64,000 nt of DNA, taken from JACJYC01 sp964558465. Its GTDB lineage: Bacteria > Bacteroidota > Bacteroidia > Chitinophagales > Saprospiraceae. The stretch's first letter is position 1; each line of letters begins with the position of its first letter. The notes under the pieces are model-generated. The model worked only from the letters and a program-made list of their open reading frames with translations. It had not been told where the DNA came from and ran no database searches. A program made the position numbers and the translations under genes. Below are positions 19,901-28,452 of the stretch, one piece after another. Location: the NCBI GenBank assembly GCA_964558465.1, contig CAZLEF010000030.1:11371-75370 (forward strand), given 5' to 3'.

Positions 19901-19931
19901 TACTAATTTGATAGAATTAGTAGTATATTTG
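19901..19931 (+). promoter_or_regulatory. Operator palindrome and -7 box, likely Rrf2 target
   Basis: TACTAATT (19901-19908), spacer TGATAG, AATTAGTA (19915-19922) is a perfect 8-bp inverted repeat. Two bases further is TATATTTG (19924-19931), a consensus -7 box. The palindrome fills the place of the -33/-7 spacer, so a bound dimer would block the polymerase. The TACTAAT half-site resembles known Rrf2 targets. A downstream leader of about 340 nt runs to the TonB receptor at 20282. Confidence 0.65.
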
Positions 19932-19939
19932 TGCCGGAA

Positions 19940-20281
19940 TTTATGTTATCGTTATTAATAAATCCTTTTCACATGAGATCAAATCAGTTGACCCAGGTTT
20001 TTGCCCCTCCGTACGCTGGTTCCGGCCATCCCGTTTTTCGGCGGCCCGATCCAACCCGATGCATGCGCTCTTCAGGCCGTTGCTGTTGCTGATCTTAACG
20101 GCAATCATTTTCATATTTCCGGATTTTATTTTCTGACCCTTCGCCCGGTGGTTTGCGGGGTGCTTTTTCGCTTTGAACTTCACCAAAGCCGGAACTCTAT
20201 TGCCCTGGTGCATCTCCGGATAAAAAGGGCTTTTTTTTCTGGCGTACCAAAAATCATTAACACAAAACAAACACCATTAAC
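19940..20281 (+). other. Long untranslated leader of the TonB receptor
   Basis: About 340 bases between the presumed transcription start and the ATG at 20282. Both strands have frames of about 100 codons here, but their translations show no recognisable domain and are probably chance. I could not find a known riboswitch motif. The leader's length suggests post-transcriptional control, or that it is a remnant of the DNA that brought in the receptor. Confidence 0.4.
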
Positions 20282-22843
20282 ATGAGACAAATATTACGAT
20301 TCATCATACCGATTTTGTTGCTGGGCAACGCGGTATCCGCCCAGAGCGTCGTGACAGGTGTGATAAAAGATATCGATGGCACACCTCTTTCTGCCGCAAC
20401 TGTTGAGATAAAAGGCGCCACTGTTTATGCAGTTGCGGATGCCGACGGTCAATTCAGCATTGCGGCAGGAGAAAAGCTGCCTTTATCCCTTCTGATCAGA
20501 TTCGTTGGTTATCAGCCCCAGGAAATTCAGATTTCCGAATGGCCGGATGCACCCCTGGAGATAATCCTGATTGGTGATGCCTTTCTGGATGAAATTGTGG
20601 TCACCTCCAGACGTCGAAAGGAGTTGGCGCAAGATGTTCCTATTCCGATCTCGGTGTTGAGCGGCGCGCTCGTTGCCGACGCCGGCGCCTTTAACGTAAA
20701 CCGGTTGAAGGAACTGATTCCCTCGGTCCAGCTTTATTCCTCCAATCCGCGCAACACAGGCCTCAGCATCCGCGGGCTGGGCACGACGTTCGGACTTACC
20801 AACGACGGCATCGACCCGGGTGTCGGTTTTTATGTGGACGGCGTGTACTACGCCCGTCCTGCATCGACAACGATCGACTTTATCGACGTAGAGCAGATCG
20901 AGGTGTTGCGTGGGCCCCAGGGAACGTTGTTCGGCAAGAACACGACCGCCGGAACCTTCAACGTGACGACGCGCAAACCGAGTTTTACCCCGGGCGTCGA
21001 TTTCGAACTGAGTTTCGGCAACTATGGATTCGTCCAGGCCAAAAGCTCCATTACGGGCCCGCTCAGCAAGAAAATAGCCGGCCGGCTGTCCTTCTCCGGA
21101 ACCCGGCGCGACGGCCTGCTCTACAACGTCGCGACGCAGAAGCCGGTGAACGATCTCAACAACCTGGGGGTCAGGGGGCAGTTGCTGTTCACGCCGACGG
21201 ACAAAATCAAGATTACCCTAGCGGCAGACGCCACGCGCCAACGCCCCGACGGCTATGCACAGGTGTTCGCAGGTGTTGCTCCCACCTTGCGCGCCCCCTA
21301 CCGGCAGTTCGAGCAGATCATCGCCGATCTCGGCTATACGGTGCCAAACCGGAATCCGTTTGACCGTGAGATTGACCATGACACCCCATGGCGGTCAGGT
21401 CAGGATCTCGGCGGTGCATCCCTCAATTTTGATATAGATCTCGGCCCGGGTACGCTGACGGCCACCTCAGCCTGGCGTTACTGGAATTGGGACCCTTCAA
21501 ACGACCGGGATTTCACCGGCCTTCAGGCGCTTAAGCTATCGCAAGCCACCTCGAGGCACCGGCATTGGTCGCAGGAGATCCGCTGGGCGGGAACGTTCTC
21601 TTCTCGTTTTAGCGGCGTATTTGGCGTTTTTGCTTTTGGCCAGGAATTGAACTCAGACCCCGTTCACATTGAAGAATCCGGAAATGCCCAGTGGCGATTT
21701 TCCCAAAATTCGACCAGCGCTTTGTGGCGAACCCCTGGTCTGTTCGACGGATACGGGATTAGAACAACCCAAAAACTCAACACCTTCAGCGGGGCCGTTT
21801 TTGGTCAGCTTGATTGGTCGATTACCGATCGCCTGAGCCTTTTGCCCGGCCTCAGGTTCAATTATGACGATAAAAAAGTGAATTTCAAACGGGAGACCTA
21901 TGGCGGCCTGGAAACAACCGATCCCGAATTGATTGCCTTGAAGAGAGCGGTTTATACCAACCAGGCCTTCGAAGCACAGATTGACGACACCAACTTTTCA
22001 GGGCAATTAACCCTGGCCTTCAAAGCCACCGGGCGCGTCAATACTTTTGCTACCTATTCGACCGGCTTCAAGCCTGTCGGCCTCAACCTGGGCGGCCTGC
22101 CCACTTCGGCTGACGGCCCGCTTCTGGATCTGGCGGTGATAAAACCCGAGGCGGTGAGTCACTTCGAAGTCGGACTGAAATCTTCCCCGACTCCAGCTTC
22201 TACGCTAAACCTCACGGTCTACAACACGGACATCAAAAACTACCAGACCCAGGTTCAATCGCCTGAACTGGGCGTGAATCGCGGCTATCTCGCCAACGCT
22301 GAGAAAGTGCAGGTGCGCGGCGTCGAGTTCGACGGCAACATCAATGTCAAAAAAATTCTTTCATTCTATGGCTCGCTCGCCTATACAGAGGGTAAATATG
22401 TATCGTTTACGAACGCGCCCCTCCCACTCGAAGAAACCGGCAAACAAGTAGATGGCGTACAAGCAGCTTTCAAGGACATTTCGGGCGGCGATCTGCCTGG
22501 CATCTCCAAATGGGCCGCCTCCTTTGGTGGCGAGATTGTCAGGCCGGGGAAATTCCTGAGCCAGGCCGGTGAGTTATTCGTTGCGTTCGATACCTACTAT
22601 CGCTCCTCGTTCTCTTCGAGTCCTTCCCCTTCGAAGTACCTGGTGGTTGATTCGTATGCGTTGCTGAACGCCCGGATAGGTTTCAGGGCGTCGAAAGGTG
22701 CGTCCATTTTCTTATGGGCCCGCAACCTGTTGGACCAGGATTATTTTGAGCAGCTATTGCCTGGGGCAGGCAACGCCGGGCATTATGCCGCGGTGCTCGG
22801 AGATCCTGCAACTTACGGCATAACTTTAAGGTATGCTCTCTGA
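20282..22843 (+). CDS. TonB-dependent receptor of proteobacterial appearance
   Basis: An 853-residue TonB-dependent receptor with a Bacteroidota-style start (signal peptide to AVSAQ, then a carboxypeptidase-like domain, TGVIKDIDGTPLSAATVEIK). The plug and barrel instead resemble the FecA/sphingomonad-type receptors of Proteobacteria: PISVLSGALVADAGAFNVN, IRGLGTTFGLTNDGIDPGVG, FYVDGVYYARP, VEVLRGPQGTLFGKN-type plug motif (here IEVLRGPQGTLFGKNTTAG), ATYSTGFKPVG, and a C-terminal LWARNLLDQDYFEQ with a closing strand GITLRYAL. It has no DUF4249 partner. Its promoter region carries the presumed Rrf2 operator at 19901. Codon use is richer in GCG/CGC in the plug than in the two other receptors. The ligand may be a siderophore or other small chelate; this is inference from family. 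Confidence 0.9.
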   Translation: MRQILRFIIPILLLGNAVSAQSVVTGVIKDIDGTPLSAATVEIKGATVYAVADADGQFSIAAGEKLPLSLLIRFVGYQPQEIQISEWPDAPLEIILIGDAFLDEIVVTSRRRKELAQDVPIPISVLSGALVADAGAFNVNRLKELIPSVQLYSSNPRNTGLSIRGLGTTFGLTNDGIDPGVGFYVDGVYYARPASTTIDFIDVEQIEVLRGPQGTLFGKNTTAGTFNVTTRKPSFTPGVDFELSFGNYGFVQAKSSITGPLSKKIAGRLSFSGTRRDGLLYNVATQKPVNDLNNLGVRGQLLFTPTDKIKITLAADATRQRPDGYAQVFAGVAPTLRAPYRQFEQIIADLGYTVPNRNPFDREIDHDTPWRSGQDLGGASLNFDIDLGPGTLTATSAWRYWNWDPSNDRDFTGLQALKLSQATSRHRHWSQEIRWAGTFSSRFSGVFGVFAFGQELNSDPVHIEESGNAQWRFSQNSTSALWRTPGLFDGYGIRTTQKLNTFSGAVFGQLDWSITDRLSLLPGLRFNYDDKKVNFKRETYGGLETTDPELIALKRAVYTNQAFEAQIDDTNFSGQLTLAFKATGRVNTFATYSTGFKPVGLNLGGLPTSADGPLLDLAVIKPEAVSHFEVGLKSSPTPASTLNLTVYNTDIKNYQTQVQSPELGVNRGYLANAEKVQVRGVEFDGNINVKKILSFYGSLAYTEGKYVSFTNAPLPLEETGKQVDGVQAAFKDISGGDLPGISKWAASFGGEIVRPGKFLSQAGELFVAFDTYYRSSFSSSPSPSKYLVVDSYALLNARIGFRASKGASIFLWARNLLDQDYFEQLLPGAGNAGHYAAVLGDPATYGITLRYAL

Positions 22844-22919
22844 CCTGATTGAAAAAAACCGGTGGATTTAAGCCGGGTCGACATTGGGTTTCAATTTCCA
22901 GGAAAACCGGAAATGCAGC

Positions 22920-22958
22920 CTGCCGCTGCTGTGCGGGGAGAATCCACGGAAGCGGCAG
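22920..22958. other. Stem-loop between TonB receptor and gcvH
   Basis: CTGCCGCT (22920-22927) pairs perfectly with AGCGGCAG (22951-22958) around a 23-base loop. No T-tract follows, so it is not a standard terminator. The flanking ATTTCC/GGAAAT arms just upstream could extend the structure. It may be the 3' end of the receptor mRNA or part of a gcvH leader. Confidence 0.4.
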
Positions 22959-23037
22959 ATCTTCCAAAAGGGGAACTGTTTGAAGGTGGTTTTTGATGCA
23001 AATTTGAGGACTATGCCCTGGATTTCCGAAATTCGCT

Positions 23038-23045
23038 TAATTTTG
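23038..23045 (+). promoter_or_regulatory. Probable -7 element of gcvH
   Basis: TAATTTTG fits TAnnTTTG and lies 26 bp before the gcvH ATG, giving a leader of about 20 nt. No good -33 TTG is seen at the expected distance. Confidence 0.45.
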
Positions 23046-23071
23046 GGCGGACCATAACGCAAACGATCAAT

Positions 23072-23464
23072 ATGAAATTTCCTTCAAACCTGAAGTATAC
23101 CGAAGACCACGAATGGATCCGGGTGGAAGCCGGCAATACCGCAGTGATCGGCATCACCGATTTTGCGCAACAGGAGCTCGATGAACTGGTTTATGTAGAG
23201 GTCGAATCGGAAGGCGAAACCCTGGTAAAGGGCGATGTCTTCGGTACGGTCGAAGCGGTCAAGACGACTTCAGAGCTCTTTATGCCGGTTTCGGGAAAGG
23301 TTGTCGCTGTCAACGCCAAACTGCTTTCTTCCGGCGATGACGACCCCACCCTGATCAACAAGGATCCCTACGGGGAGGGCTGGATCGTCCGGGTAGAAAT
23401 GAGCGACCCTTCAGAACTGGACGATTTGATGGACGCCGAAGCCTATCAGGCATTGGTTGCGTGA
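23072..23464 (+). CDS. gcvH: Glycine cleavage system H protein
   Basis: A 130-residue lipoyl carrier of the glycine cleavage complex. The fold and motifs are standard: HEWIRVE near the N-terminus, IGITDFAQQELDELVYVEV, the lipoylation loop VEAVKTTSELFMPVSG with the modified lysine at K63, and DPYGEGWIVRVEM. It carries the aminomethyl group from the P protein to the T protein in the cytoplasm and may also pass on lipoyl groups. The other gcv genes are not in the window, so it is unlinked here, as is common. It has its own -7 box; a VanZ-like gene follows on the same strand. Confidence 0.96.
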   Translation: MKFPSNLKYTEDHEWIRVEAGNTAVIGITDFAQQELDELVYVEVESEGETLVKGDVFGTVEAVKTTSELFMPVSGKVVAVNAKLLSSGDDDPTLINKDPYGEGWIVRVEMSDPSELDDLMDAEAYQALVA

Positions 23465-23552
23465 GCTTTTCCGGCGGAGCGCAAATTTTTTTAAAAATAA
23501 ATTATTTCCGTCCGCCAAAACCGGGCGGAGCCGCATCTATGCAGATAGATCC

Positions 23553-23909
23553 ATGTTAAAAATGTTTTTACCGGGGATCTGCTGGGGGCTAACGATCCTC
23601 CTGCTATCCGCCATACCCGGAAAAAATCTGCCCAGCATTCCCTTCGATCTGTTCGAGATCGACAAATTGGAGCACGCGGTAAGTTATGGCTTGCTGGCTT
23701 TCCTCCTGTTGTGGGGGCTTCACCGGGCGGGCAAGTGGAGCGCAAAATCGAAGTTCATCGTCATCCTGGGCTGTTGTTTGTACGGGATTTTGATAGAAAT
23801 TGCCCAATTTTGCTTTTTTTCGGGCAGATATTTTGAAGTTAACGACATTGTTGCTAATATTATCGGCTCTTTCGGGAGTCTGTTGTTGATCAGATTTTTT
23901 AAAAAGTAA
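23553..23909 (+). CDS. VanZ-like membrane protein
   Basis: A small integral membrane protein of about 118 residues of the VanZ-like family. The ATG at 23553 is chosen because the frame upstream is charged and overlaps gcvH; from 23553 the first hydrophobic helix starts at once (GICWGLTILLLSAIPG). Family signatures are DKLEHAVSYGLLAFLL, then GILIEIAQFCFFSGRYFEVN with the D of NDIVANIIGS. About four membrane helices are expected. Members other than VanZ of glycopeptide resistance have no clear function, so no resistance role should be read into it. It lies between gcvH and tonB and could be translated from the gcvH transcript. Confidence 0.82.
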   Translation: MLKMFLPGICWGLTILLLSAIPGKNLPSIPFDLFEIDKLEHAVSYGLLAFLLLWGLHRAGKWSAKSKFIVILGCCLYGILIEIAQFCFFSGRYFEVNDIVANIIGSFGSLLLIRFFKK

Positions 23910-23920
23910 ATTTTGTCAGT

Positions 23921-24856
23921 ATGCTGTTATTTATTGACGTTGCCATTAAAGGGTTTCCTCTGATGTTGACGGTATTGGGCATTGTTGCAGGCGTCATCGG
24001 TTTGGTGTACCTGATTCGGGCCAATATCAAAAAACAAACAGAGAAATTCCTTTCCGGGGAGCTCGAAAGACATACGGGCAAGTTGCTGATTGATGGCCGC
24101 AGCAAGCACCCCGAAGCGGATGTTTTCCGCCTCAGCGGTTCTTTTTTCGGCCTCGGCATGGCAATCGCTCTCGGTCTTTCCGTACTGGCATTCGGCTGGA
24201 CGCAATACGAAGATAAAATTGATGTGTCCCAGTACCTGGATACCCTCGATGACGAAATCGAAGTAGAGGATATTCCACGGACCGCCGAACCGCCGCCTCC
24301 GCCCCCGCCACCTCCACCGCCCATCATCCAGGAAGTGCCTGAAACAGAAATCCTGGAAGATGAACAACCCAAATTTGCGGATCAAAGCGTTGACGAATCC
24401 ACTGTGGTCGAAAACGTGAAGCCCGCGCCTGGCCCGCCTCCGCCTCCGCCCCCTCCGCCCCCTCCACCGCCAGAACCCAAGGTGGAAGAGATCTTTAAGG
24501 TGGTAGAGGAAATGCCTCGCTTCCCTGGCTGCGAAGATGCGGGCGGCTCAGTAGCCGAGAAAAAACAATGCGCTGATAAAAAGATGTTGGAGTTCATTTA
24601 CAAAAACATCAAATACCCGGCCATCGCCCGTGAAAACGGCGTTGAAGGCAACGTGGTGATCACCTTCGTCGTCGAAAGGGACGGCAAAGTGACCGACGCC
24701 AAGGTGTTGCGCGATATCGGCGCACAGTGCGGCCAGGAAGCCCTCCGCGTGGTGGAACTTATGAATACGGAAGGTATCAAATGGATCCCCGGCAAACAAA
24801 GGGGACGCCCGGTTCGGGTGCAGTTTAACCTGCCCGTCCGTTTCAAACTCGAGTAA
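23921..24856 (+). CDS. tonB: Energy transducer TonB
   Basis: A 311-residue TonB family protein. It differs from the classic form in having two hydrophobic segments: one at the very N-terminus (FPLMLTVLGIVAGVIGLVYL) and one at about residues 75-92. The periplasmic linker carries two poly-proline tracts (about 124-134 and 172-184) separated by acidic sequence. The C-terminal TonB domain has the Bacteroidota-type entry EEMPRFPGCED, then KYPAIARENGVEGNVVITFV and WIPGKQRGRPVRVQFNLPV. It would pass proton-motive energy from ExbB/ExbD (not in the window) to receptors such as those at 7966, 17011 and 20282. A strong terminator follows. Confidence 0.92.
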   Translation: MLLFIDVAIKGFPLMLTVLGIVAGVIGLVYLIRANIKKQTEKFLSGELERHTGKLLIDGRSKHPEADVFRLSGSFFGLGMAIALGLSVLAFGWTQYEDKIDVSQYLDTLDDEIEVEDIPRTAEPPPPPPPPPPPIIQEVPETEILEDEQPKFADQSVDESTVVENVKPAPGPPPPPPPPPPPPPEPKVEEIFKVVEEMPRFPGCEDAGGSVAEKKQCADKKMLEFIYKNIKYPAIARENGVEGNVVITFVVERDGKVTDAKVLRDIGAQCGQEALRVVELMNTEGIKWIPGKQRGRPVRVQFNLPVRFKLE

Positions 24857-24881
24857 TACCATTATTGCAAAGATCCACTAT

Positions 24882-24926
24882 ACTTGGGTCGCTTCTGTTG
24901 CTGCAGAGGCGACCCAAGTCATTTTT
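24882..24926 (+). terminator. Rho-independent terminator after tonB
   Basis: ACTTGGGTCGC (24882-24892) pairs perfectly with GCGACCCAAGT (24909-24919), with an inner TCTG/CAGA extension, and is followed by CATTTTT. It lies 26 bp past the tonB stop. Confidence 0.82.
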
Positions 24927-25014
24927 ACCGGAATCCAGGTGTTACAGCCGCGGGAAAAGCAACTTTTCCATCCCTGACTCGTTTTTATTCCAGAACTGTT
25001 TTCAGATTTTTACG

Positions 25015-26865
25015 ATGAAGAATTTACCTGCTTTTCAGTTGAACCGCAAATCCCGGTCTTTTATCCGGGCATTCGTTGGCCTCGTCTTGTTGTTCGCAGC
25101 CACCCTCGCCGCCTCCGGCCAGGATGCCCGCCTGGCACAACAGTATTTTCAGAACGGCGAATATGAAAAAGCCGCGGTTCTATTTGAAAAACTCTACGAC
25201 CAGAATAACCGCAACCCTTATTTTTTTGACCGTTACGTGGATTGCCTCCTGGCGCTGGAAGATTACGAAAAAGCTGAGGTCGCCATCAAAAAACAACTGA
25301 AAAAAGAGCCTCAGAACATCAATTTGTACGTCTCATACGGCAAATTGCTCGAACGCCAGTATAAAGACGAAGAAGCAGAAGGGCAATACCGGCTGGCCAT
25401 CGACAACCTGCCCGCCAATCAATATGAAATAACCCGGCTGGCCAATACCTTTATGTCCGCTACCAAATACGACCTGGCAACCGAGGTCTTTGAAAAAGGA
25501 GCGGCATTGTTGCGCGACCCCCGGATTTTTGCCTATAACCTGGGCGACCTCTACCGCCGCAAAGGCGATACCCCCAAAATGGTGGAAAGTTACCTGATCA
25601 GCCTGGAAGCTATGCCCGAGCGGCTGGAAAGCATGAAAGTCCTCTTCCAGCGGTTTTTATTGCCCGAAGAATACCGCGAACTTCAGACCCAATTGTATGC
25701 CCGGATCCAGCAAAACGACCAGGCCATCTACTTCAGTGAACTGCTGACCTGGGTTTTTATCCAACAAAAAGACTATAAAAATGCCCTGCGGCAGGTAAAA
25801 GCCCTCGACAAACGCCTGGATGAGAACGGCGGTCGCATCTATACCCTGGGCGATATTGCCGCGACCGACCGCGCTTATGACGCCGCCATCGAGGCCTACG
25901 ATTATGTCGTTGCCCAGAAAGGCCCCACTTCCAGCTTTTACCTCGATGCCAAACGCGAAAGCCTCCGTTGCCGCCGCCTCAAATTGACCGAAGGTTTCGA
26001 TTTCTCCAGAGAAGAACTCCTGCAACTGGAAGGCCTTTACAATACCTTTCTCAATGAATTCGGCCGCTCAAAATCCACCGCCGCCATTATCCTCGAACTC
26101 GCAGAACTGGAAGCCCTCTACCTCAACAACCTGGATAACGCCATCGCCATGCTCGATGAAATGATCCGGTACCCCAATGTCGACCGAAATGTCGAGGCTG
26201 TGGGCAAGATCAACCTCGCCGATTATTACCTCATGAAAGGCGAACGCTGGGAATCAACCCTGCTCTACTCCCAGGTGGATAAAGCCTTCAAGGAGGATGT
26301 CCTGGGCCACGAAGCCCGCTTCAGAAATGCAAAACTTTCTTATTACAACGGCGATTTCCAATGGGCGCAATCCCAGTTCGATGTCCTCAAAGCCTCGACT
26401 TCCAAACTCATCGCCAACGACGCCCTCGACCTCTCCGTATTCATTATGGATAACCTCGGATTGGACAGCACCGCCACGGCCCTCGAAATGTTCTCCACCG
26501 CCGAACTGCTCGTTTTTCAGAACCGGTTCGACGAGGCCTTTTCCCGACTGGACAGCATGCTCATCCTCTTTCCCGAACATAGCCTCGAAGATGACGTAAT
26601 CTACCTGAAATCAAAGGTTTACCGGAAACAGCGCCAGTTTGATAAAATGGCCGAAAGCCTGCAAACCATTATCGACAAATACAAGGACGGCATCCGGGCC
26701 GACAATGCCATGTTCGAACTCGCCGAATTGTGCGAGCGCCAGCTCAACGATATCGAAAAGGCCAAAACACTTTACGAAACCCTGTTCATCGACTTTTCCG
26801 GGAGCACCTTCGCCGTGGAGGCCAGGAAGCGGTTCCGGGCTTTGAGGGGGGATAAGGTGCGGTAG
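25015..26865 (+). CDS. Tetratricopeptide repeat protein
   Basis: About 616 residues from the ATG at 25015, chosen because a signal peptide follows it (FVGLVLLFAATLAASGQ) while the longer frame from 24865 includes the tonB terminator. The mature protein is almost entirely helical TPR repeats: ARLAQQYFQNGEYEKAAVLF, YVSYGKLLERQYKDEEAEGQ, FELAELCERQLNDIEKAKTL and others. No enzymatic domain is seen. Such proteins act as periplasmic scaffolds for complexes. It stands alone between a terminator and the oppositely oriented AT-rich cassette, so there is no partner by context. Confidence 0.85.
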   Translation: MKNLPAFQLNRKSRSFIRAFVGLVLLFAATLAASGQDARLAQQYFQNGEYEKAAVLFEKLYDQNNRNPYFFDRYVDCLLALEDYEKAEVAIKKQLKKEPQNINLYVSYGKLLERQYKDEEAEGQYRLAIDNLPANQYEITRLANTFMSATKYDLATEVFEKGAALLRDPRIFAYNLGDLYRRKGDTPKMVESYLISLEAMPERLESMKVLFQRFLLPEEYRELQTQLYARIQQNDQAIYFSELLTWVFIQQKDYKNALRQVKALDKRLDENGGRIYTLGDIAATDRAYDAAIEAYDYVVAQKGPTSSFYLDAKRESLRCRRLKLTEGFDFSREELLQLEGLYNTFLNEFGRSKSTAAIILELAELEALYLNNLDNAIAMLDEMIRYPNVDRNVEAVGKINLADYYLMKGERWESTLLYSQVDKAFKEDVLGHEARFRNAKLSYYNGDFQWAQSQFDVLKASTSKLIANDALDLSVFIMDNLGLDSTATALEMFSTAELLVFQNRFDEAFSRLDSMLILFPEHSLEDDVIYLKSKVYRKQRQFDKMAESLQTIIDKYKDGIRADNAMFELAELCERQLNDIEKAKTLYETLFIDFSGSTFAVEARKRFRALRGDKVR

Positions 26866-26943
26866 TGGTGCGACCTTTGTAGTACTAGTTCCGTGTATCG
26901 ACTTCAATCCTCCGCCAAGATTTTACAAAATATCTAGGAAACC

Positions 26944-28449
26944 TTAAAATGAAATTTTTAAGGCTTCAATTCCTTTTGGGGTGATGAAAAAAAGTTTAAT
27001 AATCTCAATTGATTTATAATTTATCAATTCTTTTTGTTTCAAATACTCAATCTCATGACTTATATTTTCAAGAAATAATCCCTTAATAGCATTTTCTTCT
27101 AAGGGTTCCTGTCGAAGTGCTTCAAGAATTGATTGTTGCAGGTTTGATAAGGTAATATGTTCAACTTCAATTATTTCGGTAGAGCCATTCTTTGGAGTGT
27201 CCGGATGGATTTTGAAAATTGCAAGGAAGAAACTCCGCACTTCATCAGTTAACAAAATTGGTGCCGGAGAATCATTTTTTTTAAGTGCATCGACCATAGT
27301 TGGAATACCTGTTGCATATTTCTCTGCTAACCGTAAATTTTTCAACCATTCTCCTAAACGGATGTTCCGATAATTTCTTGCTACAACTTTTAATTGTAGT
27401 AAGGCATTTTTATCTATTGGTGGCAACGGACCTGGATAACTAAGTATTTCAATTCTTCTATCTGTACCGGCTTTATAAATTCTAATTTCGTTTGGAGTTG
27501 GATTTTCATAACTCCTATGATACAATGCGTTTACAACAGCTTCTTCAAGCGCAGAATAGGGGTAATTAAAAAATCTGTCGACCTCCGGTTTATTTGACTC
27601 TTTTCTAGTGTATTGTTTTATTACTGTTGAATCAAGGTAACCCATTATTTGTCGAATTTGATTTTGAATGGGGCCTTTAAAAGATTTTTCAGAATATTGC
27701 GTCCCTGCCTCGTTTTCAAACTCAACAATGTTTGTTTTGCAACCCTCGAAAAACTTATCAGGTTCTTTACAAAATAAAAGTAAACCTACATTTAATGGTT
27801 TAAGATTTTCTATTTGCCCTCTTGCAATTTGCATTTTTACACTTAATTCTTCAATTGACATTTTTGGTGCATCATGGTATAATTGGCTTTTAACTTCTTG
27901 TAAATATGAGAGAATAAGCCCAAAATCTAAATCATTAAGGCTTGCTTTTATATTTATTCTATCATCGAAGTGTCTGTAAGACGCTAACTCTCGTAATTCA
28001 CTTTCTAATTCAGGTGTGGCTGGAATAGTTGCGGAAGCAGGTCTTACATAAATTTTACGTTGCCCTTTTTCTCCTAATTCACTAGGTGCATTGTAGGGTC
28101 TTTCTTCACCCGTTGTTACCCAAATAACTATAATGTGTTTTCCTTGAAACAAAATAGGTTCAATTACCGGAATAATATTTGGTTTTATTTGGAAACAAAG
28201 ATTCAAAAATTCTTTTTGTATTGGGTCAATTTGATTATCATTTAACCCCACTGGTGGTAAACTTGCAACACCATCTTTTTCATCAATACCAATAATAATA
28301 TATCCGCTACCATATTCTCTAATATCATTTGCAAATGCACAAATTGAATGAATAACTTCTTTCGGATTCCATCCTCGTTTAAATTCAATCCTCACAGATT
28401 CTACTGTTCGTGCATTTATTAAGTCGTCAATATTAACAGGTAGTGCCAT
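26944..28449 (-). CDS. AlbA_2/Schlafen-type protein with ATPase-fold domain and C-terminal winged helix
   Basis: Last gene of the AT-rich five-gene operon (501 residues). The N-terminal AlbA_2 (Schlafen-like) domain, about residues 15-145, has the signature pair VRIEFKRGW and FANDIREYGSGYIIIGIDE. The middle and C-terminal part (about 295-385) resembles the HATPase_c_4 domain that follows AlbA_2 in this family: YSALEEAVVNALYHRSYENP, then EILSYPGPLPPI and RLAEKYATGIPTM. Residues about 430-500 look like a winged helix (LSNLQQSILEALRQ). Related proteins are called transcriptional regulators or putative DNA-binding proteins; several occur in defence islands. It starts 3 bp after the upstream gene. 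Here it could be a regulator or an effector; the sequence does not decide. Confidence 0.85.
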   Translation of the reverse strand: MALPVNIDDLINARTVESVRIEFKRGWNPKEVIHSICAFANDIREYGSGYIIIGIDEKDGVASLPPVGLNDNQIDPIQKEFLNLCFQIKPNIIPVIEPILFQGKHIIVIWVTTGEERPYNAPSELGEKGQRKIYVRPASATIPATPELESELRELASYRHFDDRINIKASLNDLDFGLILSYLQEVKSQLYHDAPKMSIEELSVKMQIARGQIENLKPLNVGLLLFCKEPDKFFEGCKTNIVEFENEAGTQYSEKSFKGPIQNQIRQIMGYLDSTVIKQYTRKESNKPEVDRFFNYPYSALEEAVVNALYHRSYENPTPNEIRIYKAGTDRRIEILSYPGPLPPIDKNALLQLKVVARNYRNIRLGEWLKNLRLAEKYATGIPTMVDALKKNDSPAPILLTDEVRSFFLAIFKIHPDTPKNGSTEIIEVEHITLSNLQQSILEALRQEPLEENAIKGLFLENISHEIEYLKQKELINYKSIEIIKLFFITPKGIEALKISF

Positions 28450-28452
28450 TGT

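Noticed and set aside
20001..20285. A 94-codon plus-strand and a 109-codon minus-strand ORF before the TonB receptor
   Set aside because: No family features, unlikely composition, and the plus frame overlaps the receptor start; treated as leader.
22900..22990. Cobalamin or glycine riboswitch
   Set aside because: The stretch has a GAATCC word and a hairpin, but the conserved core segments of neither riboswitch class are present in order.
23553..23909. Glycopeptide resistance (VanZ) function
   Set aside because: Only the general VanZ-like membrane fold is present, and no vanA/B-type cluster; such genes are common without resistance.
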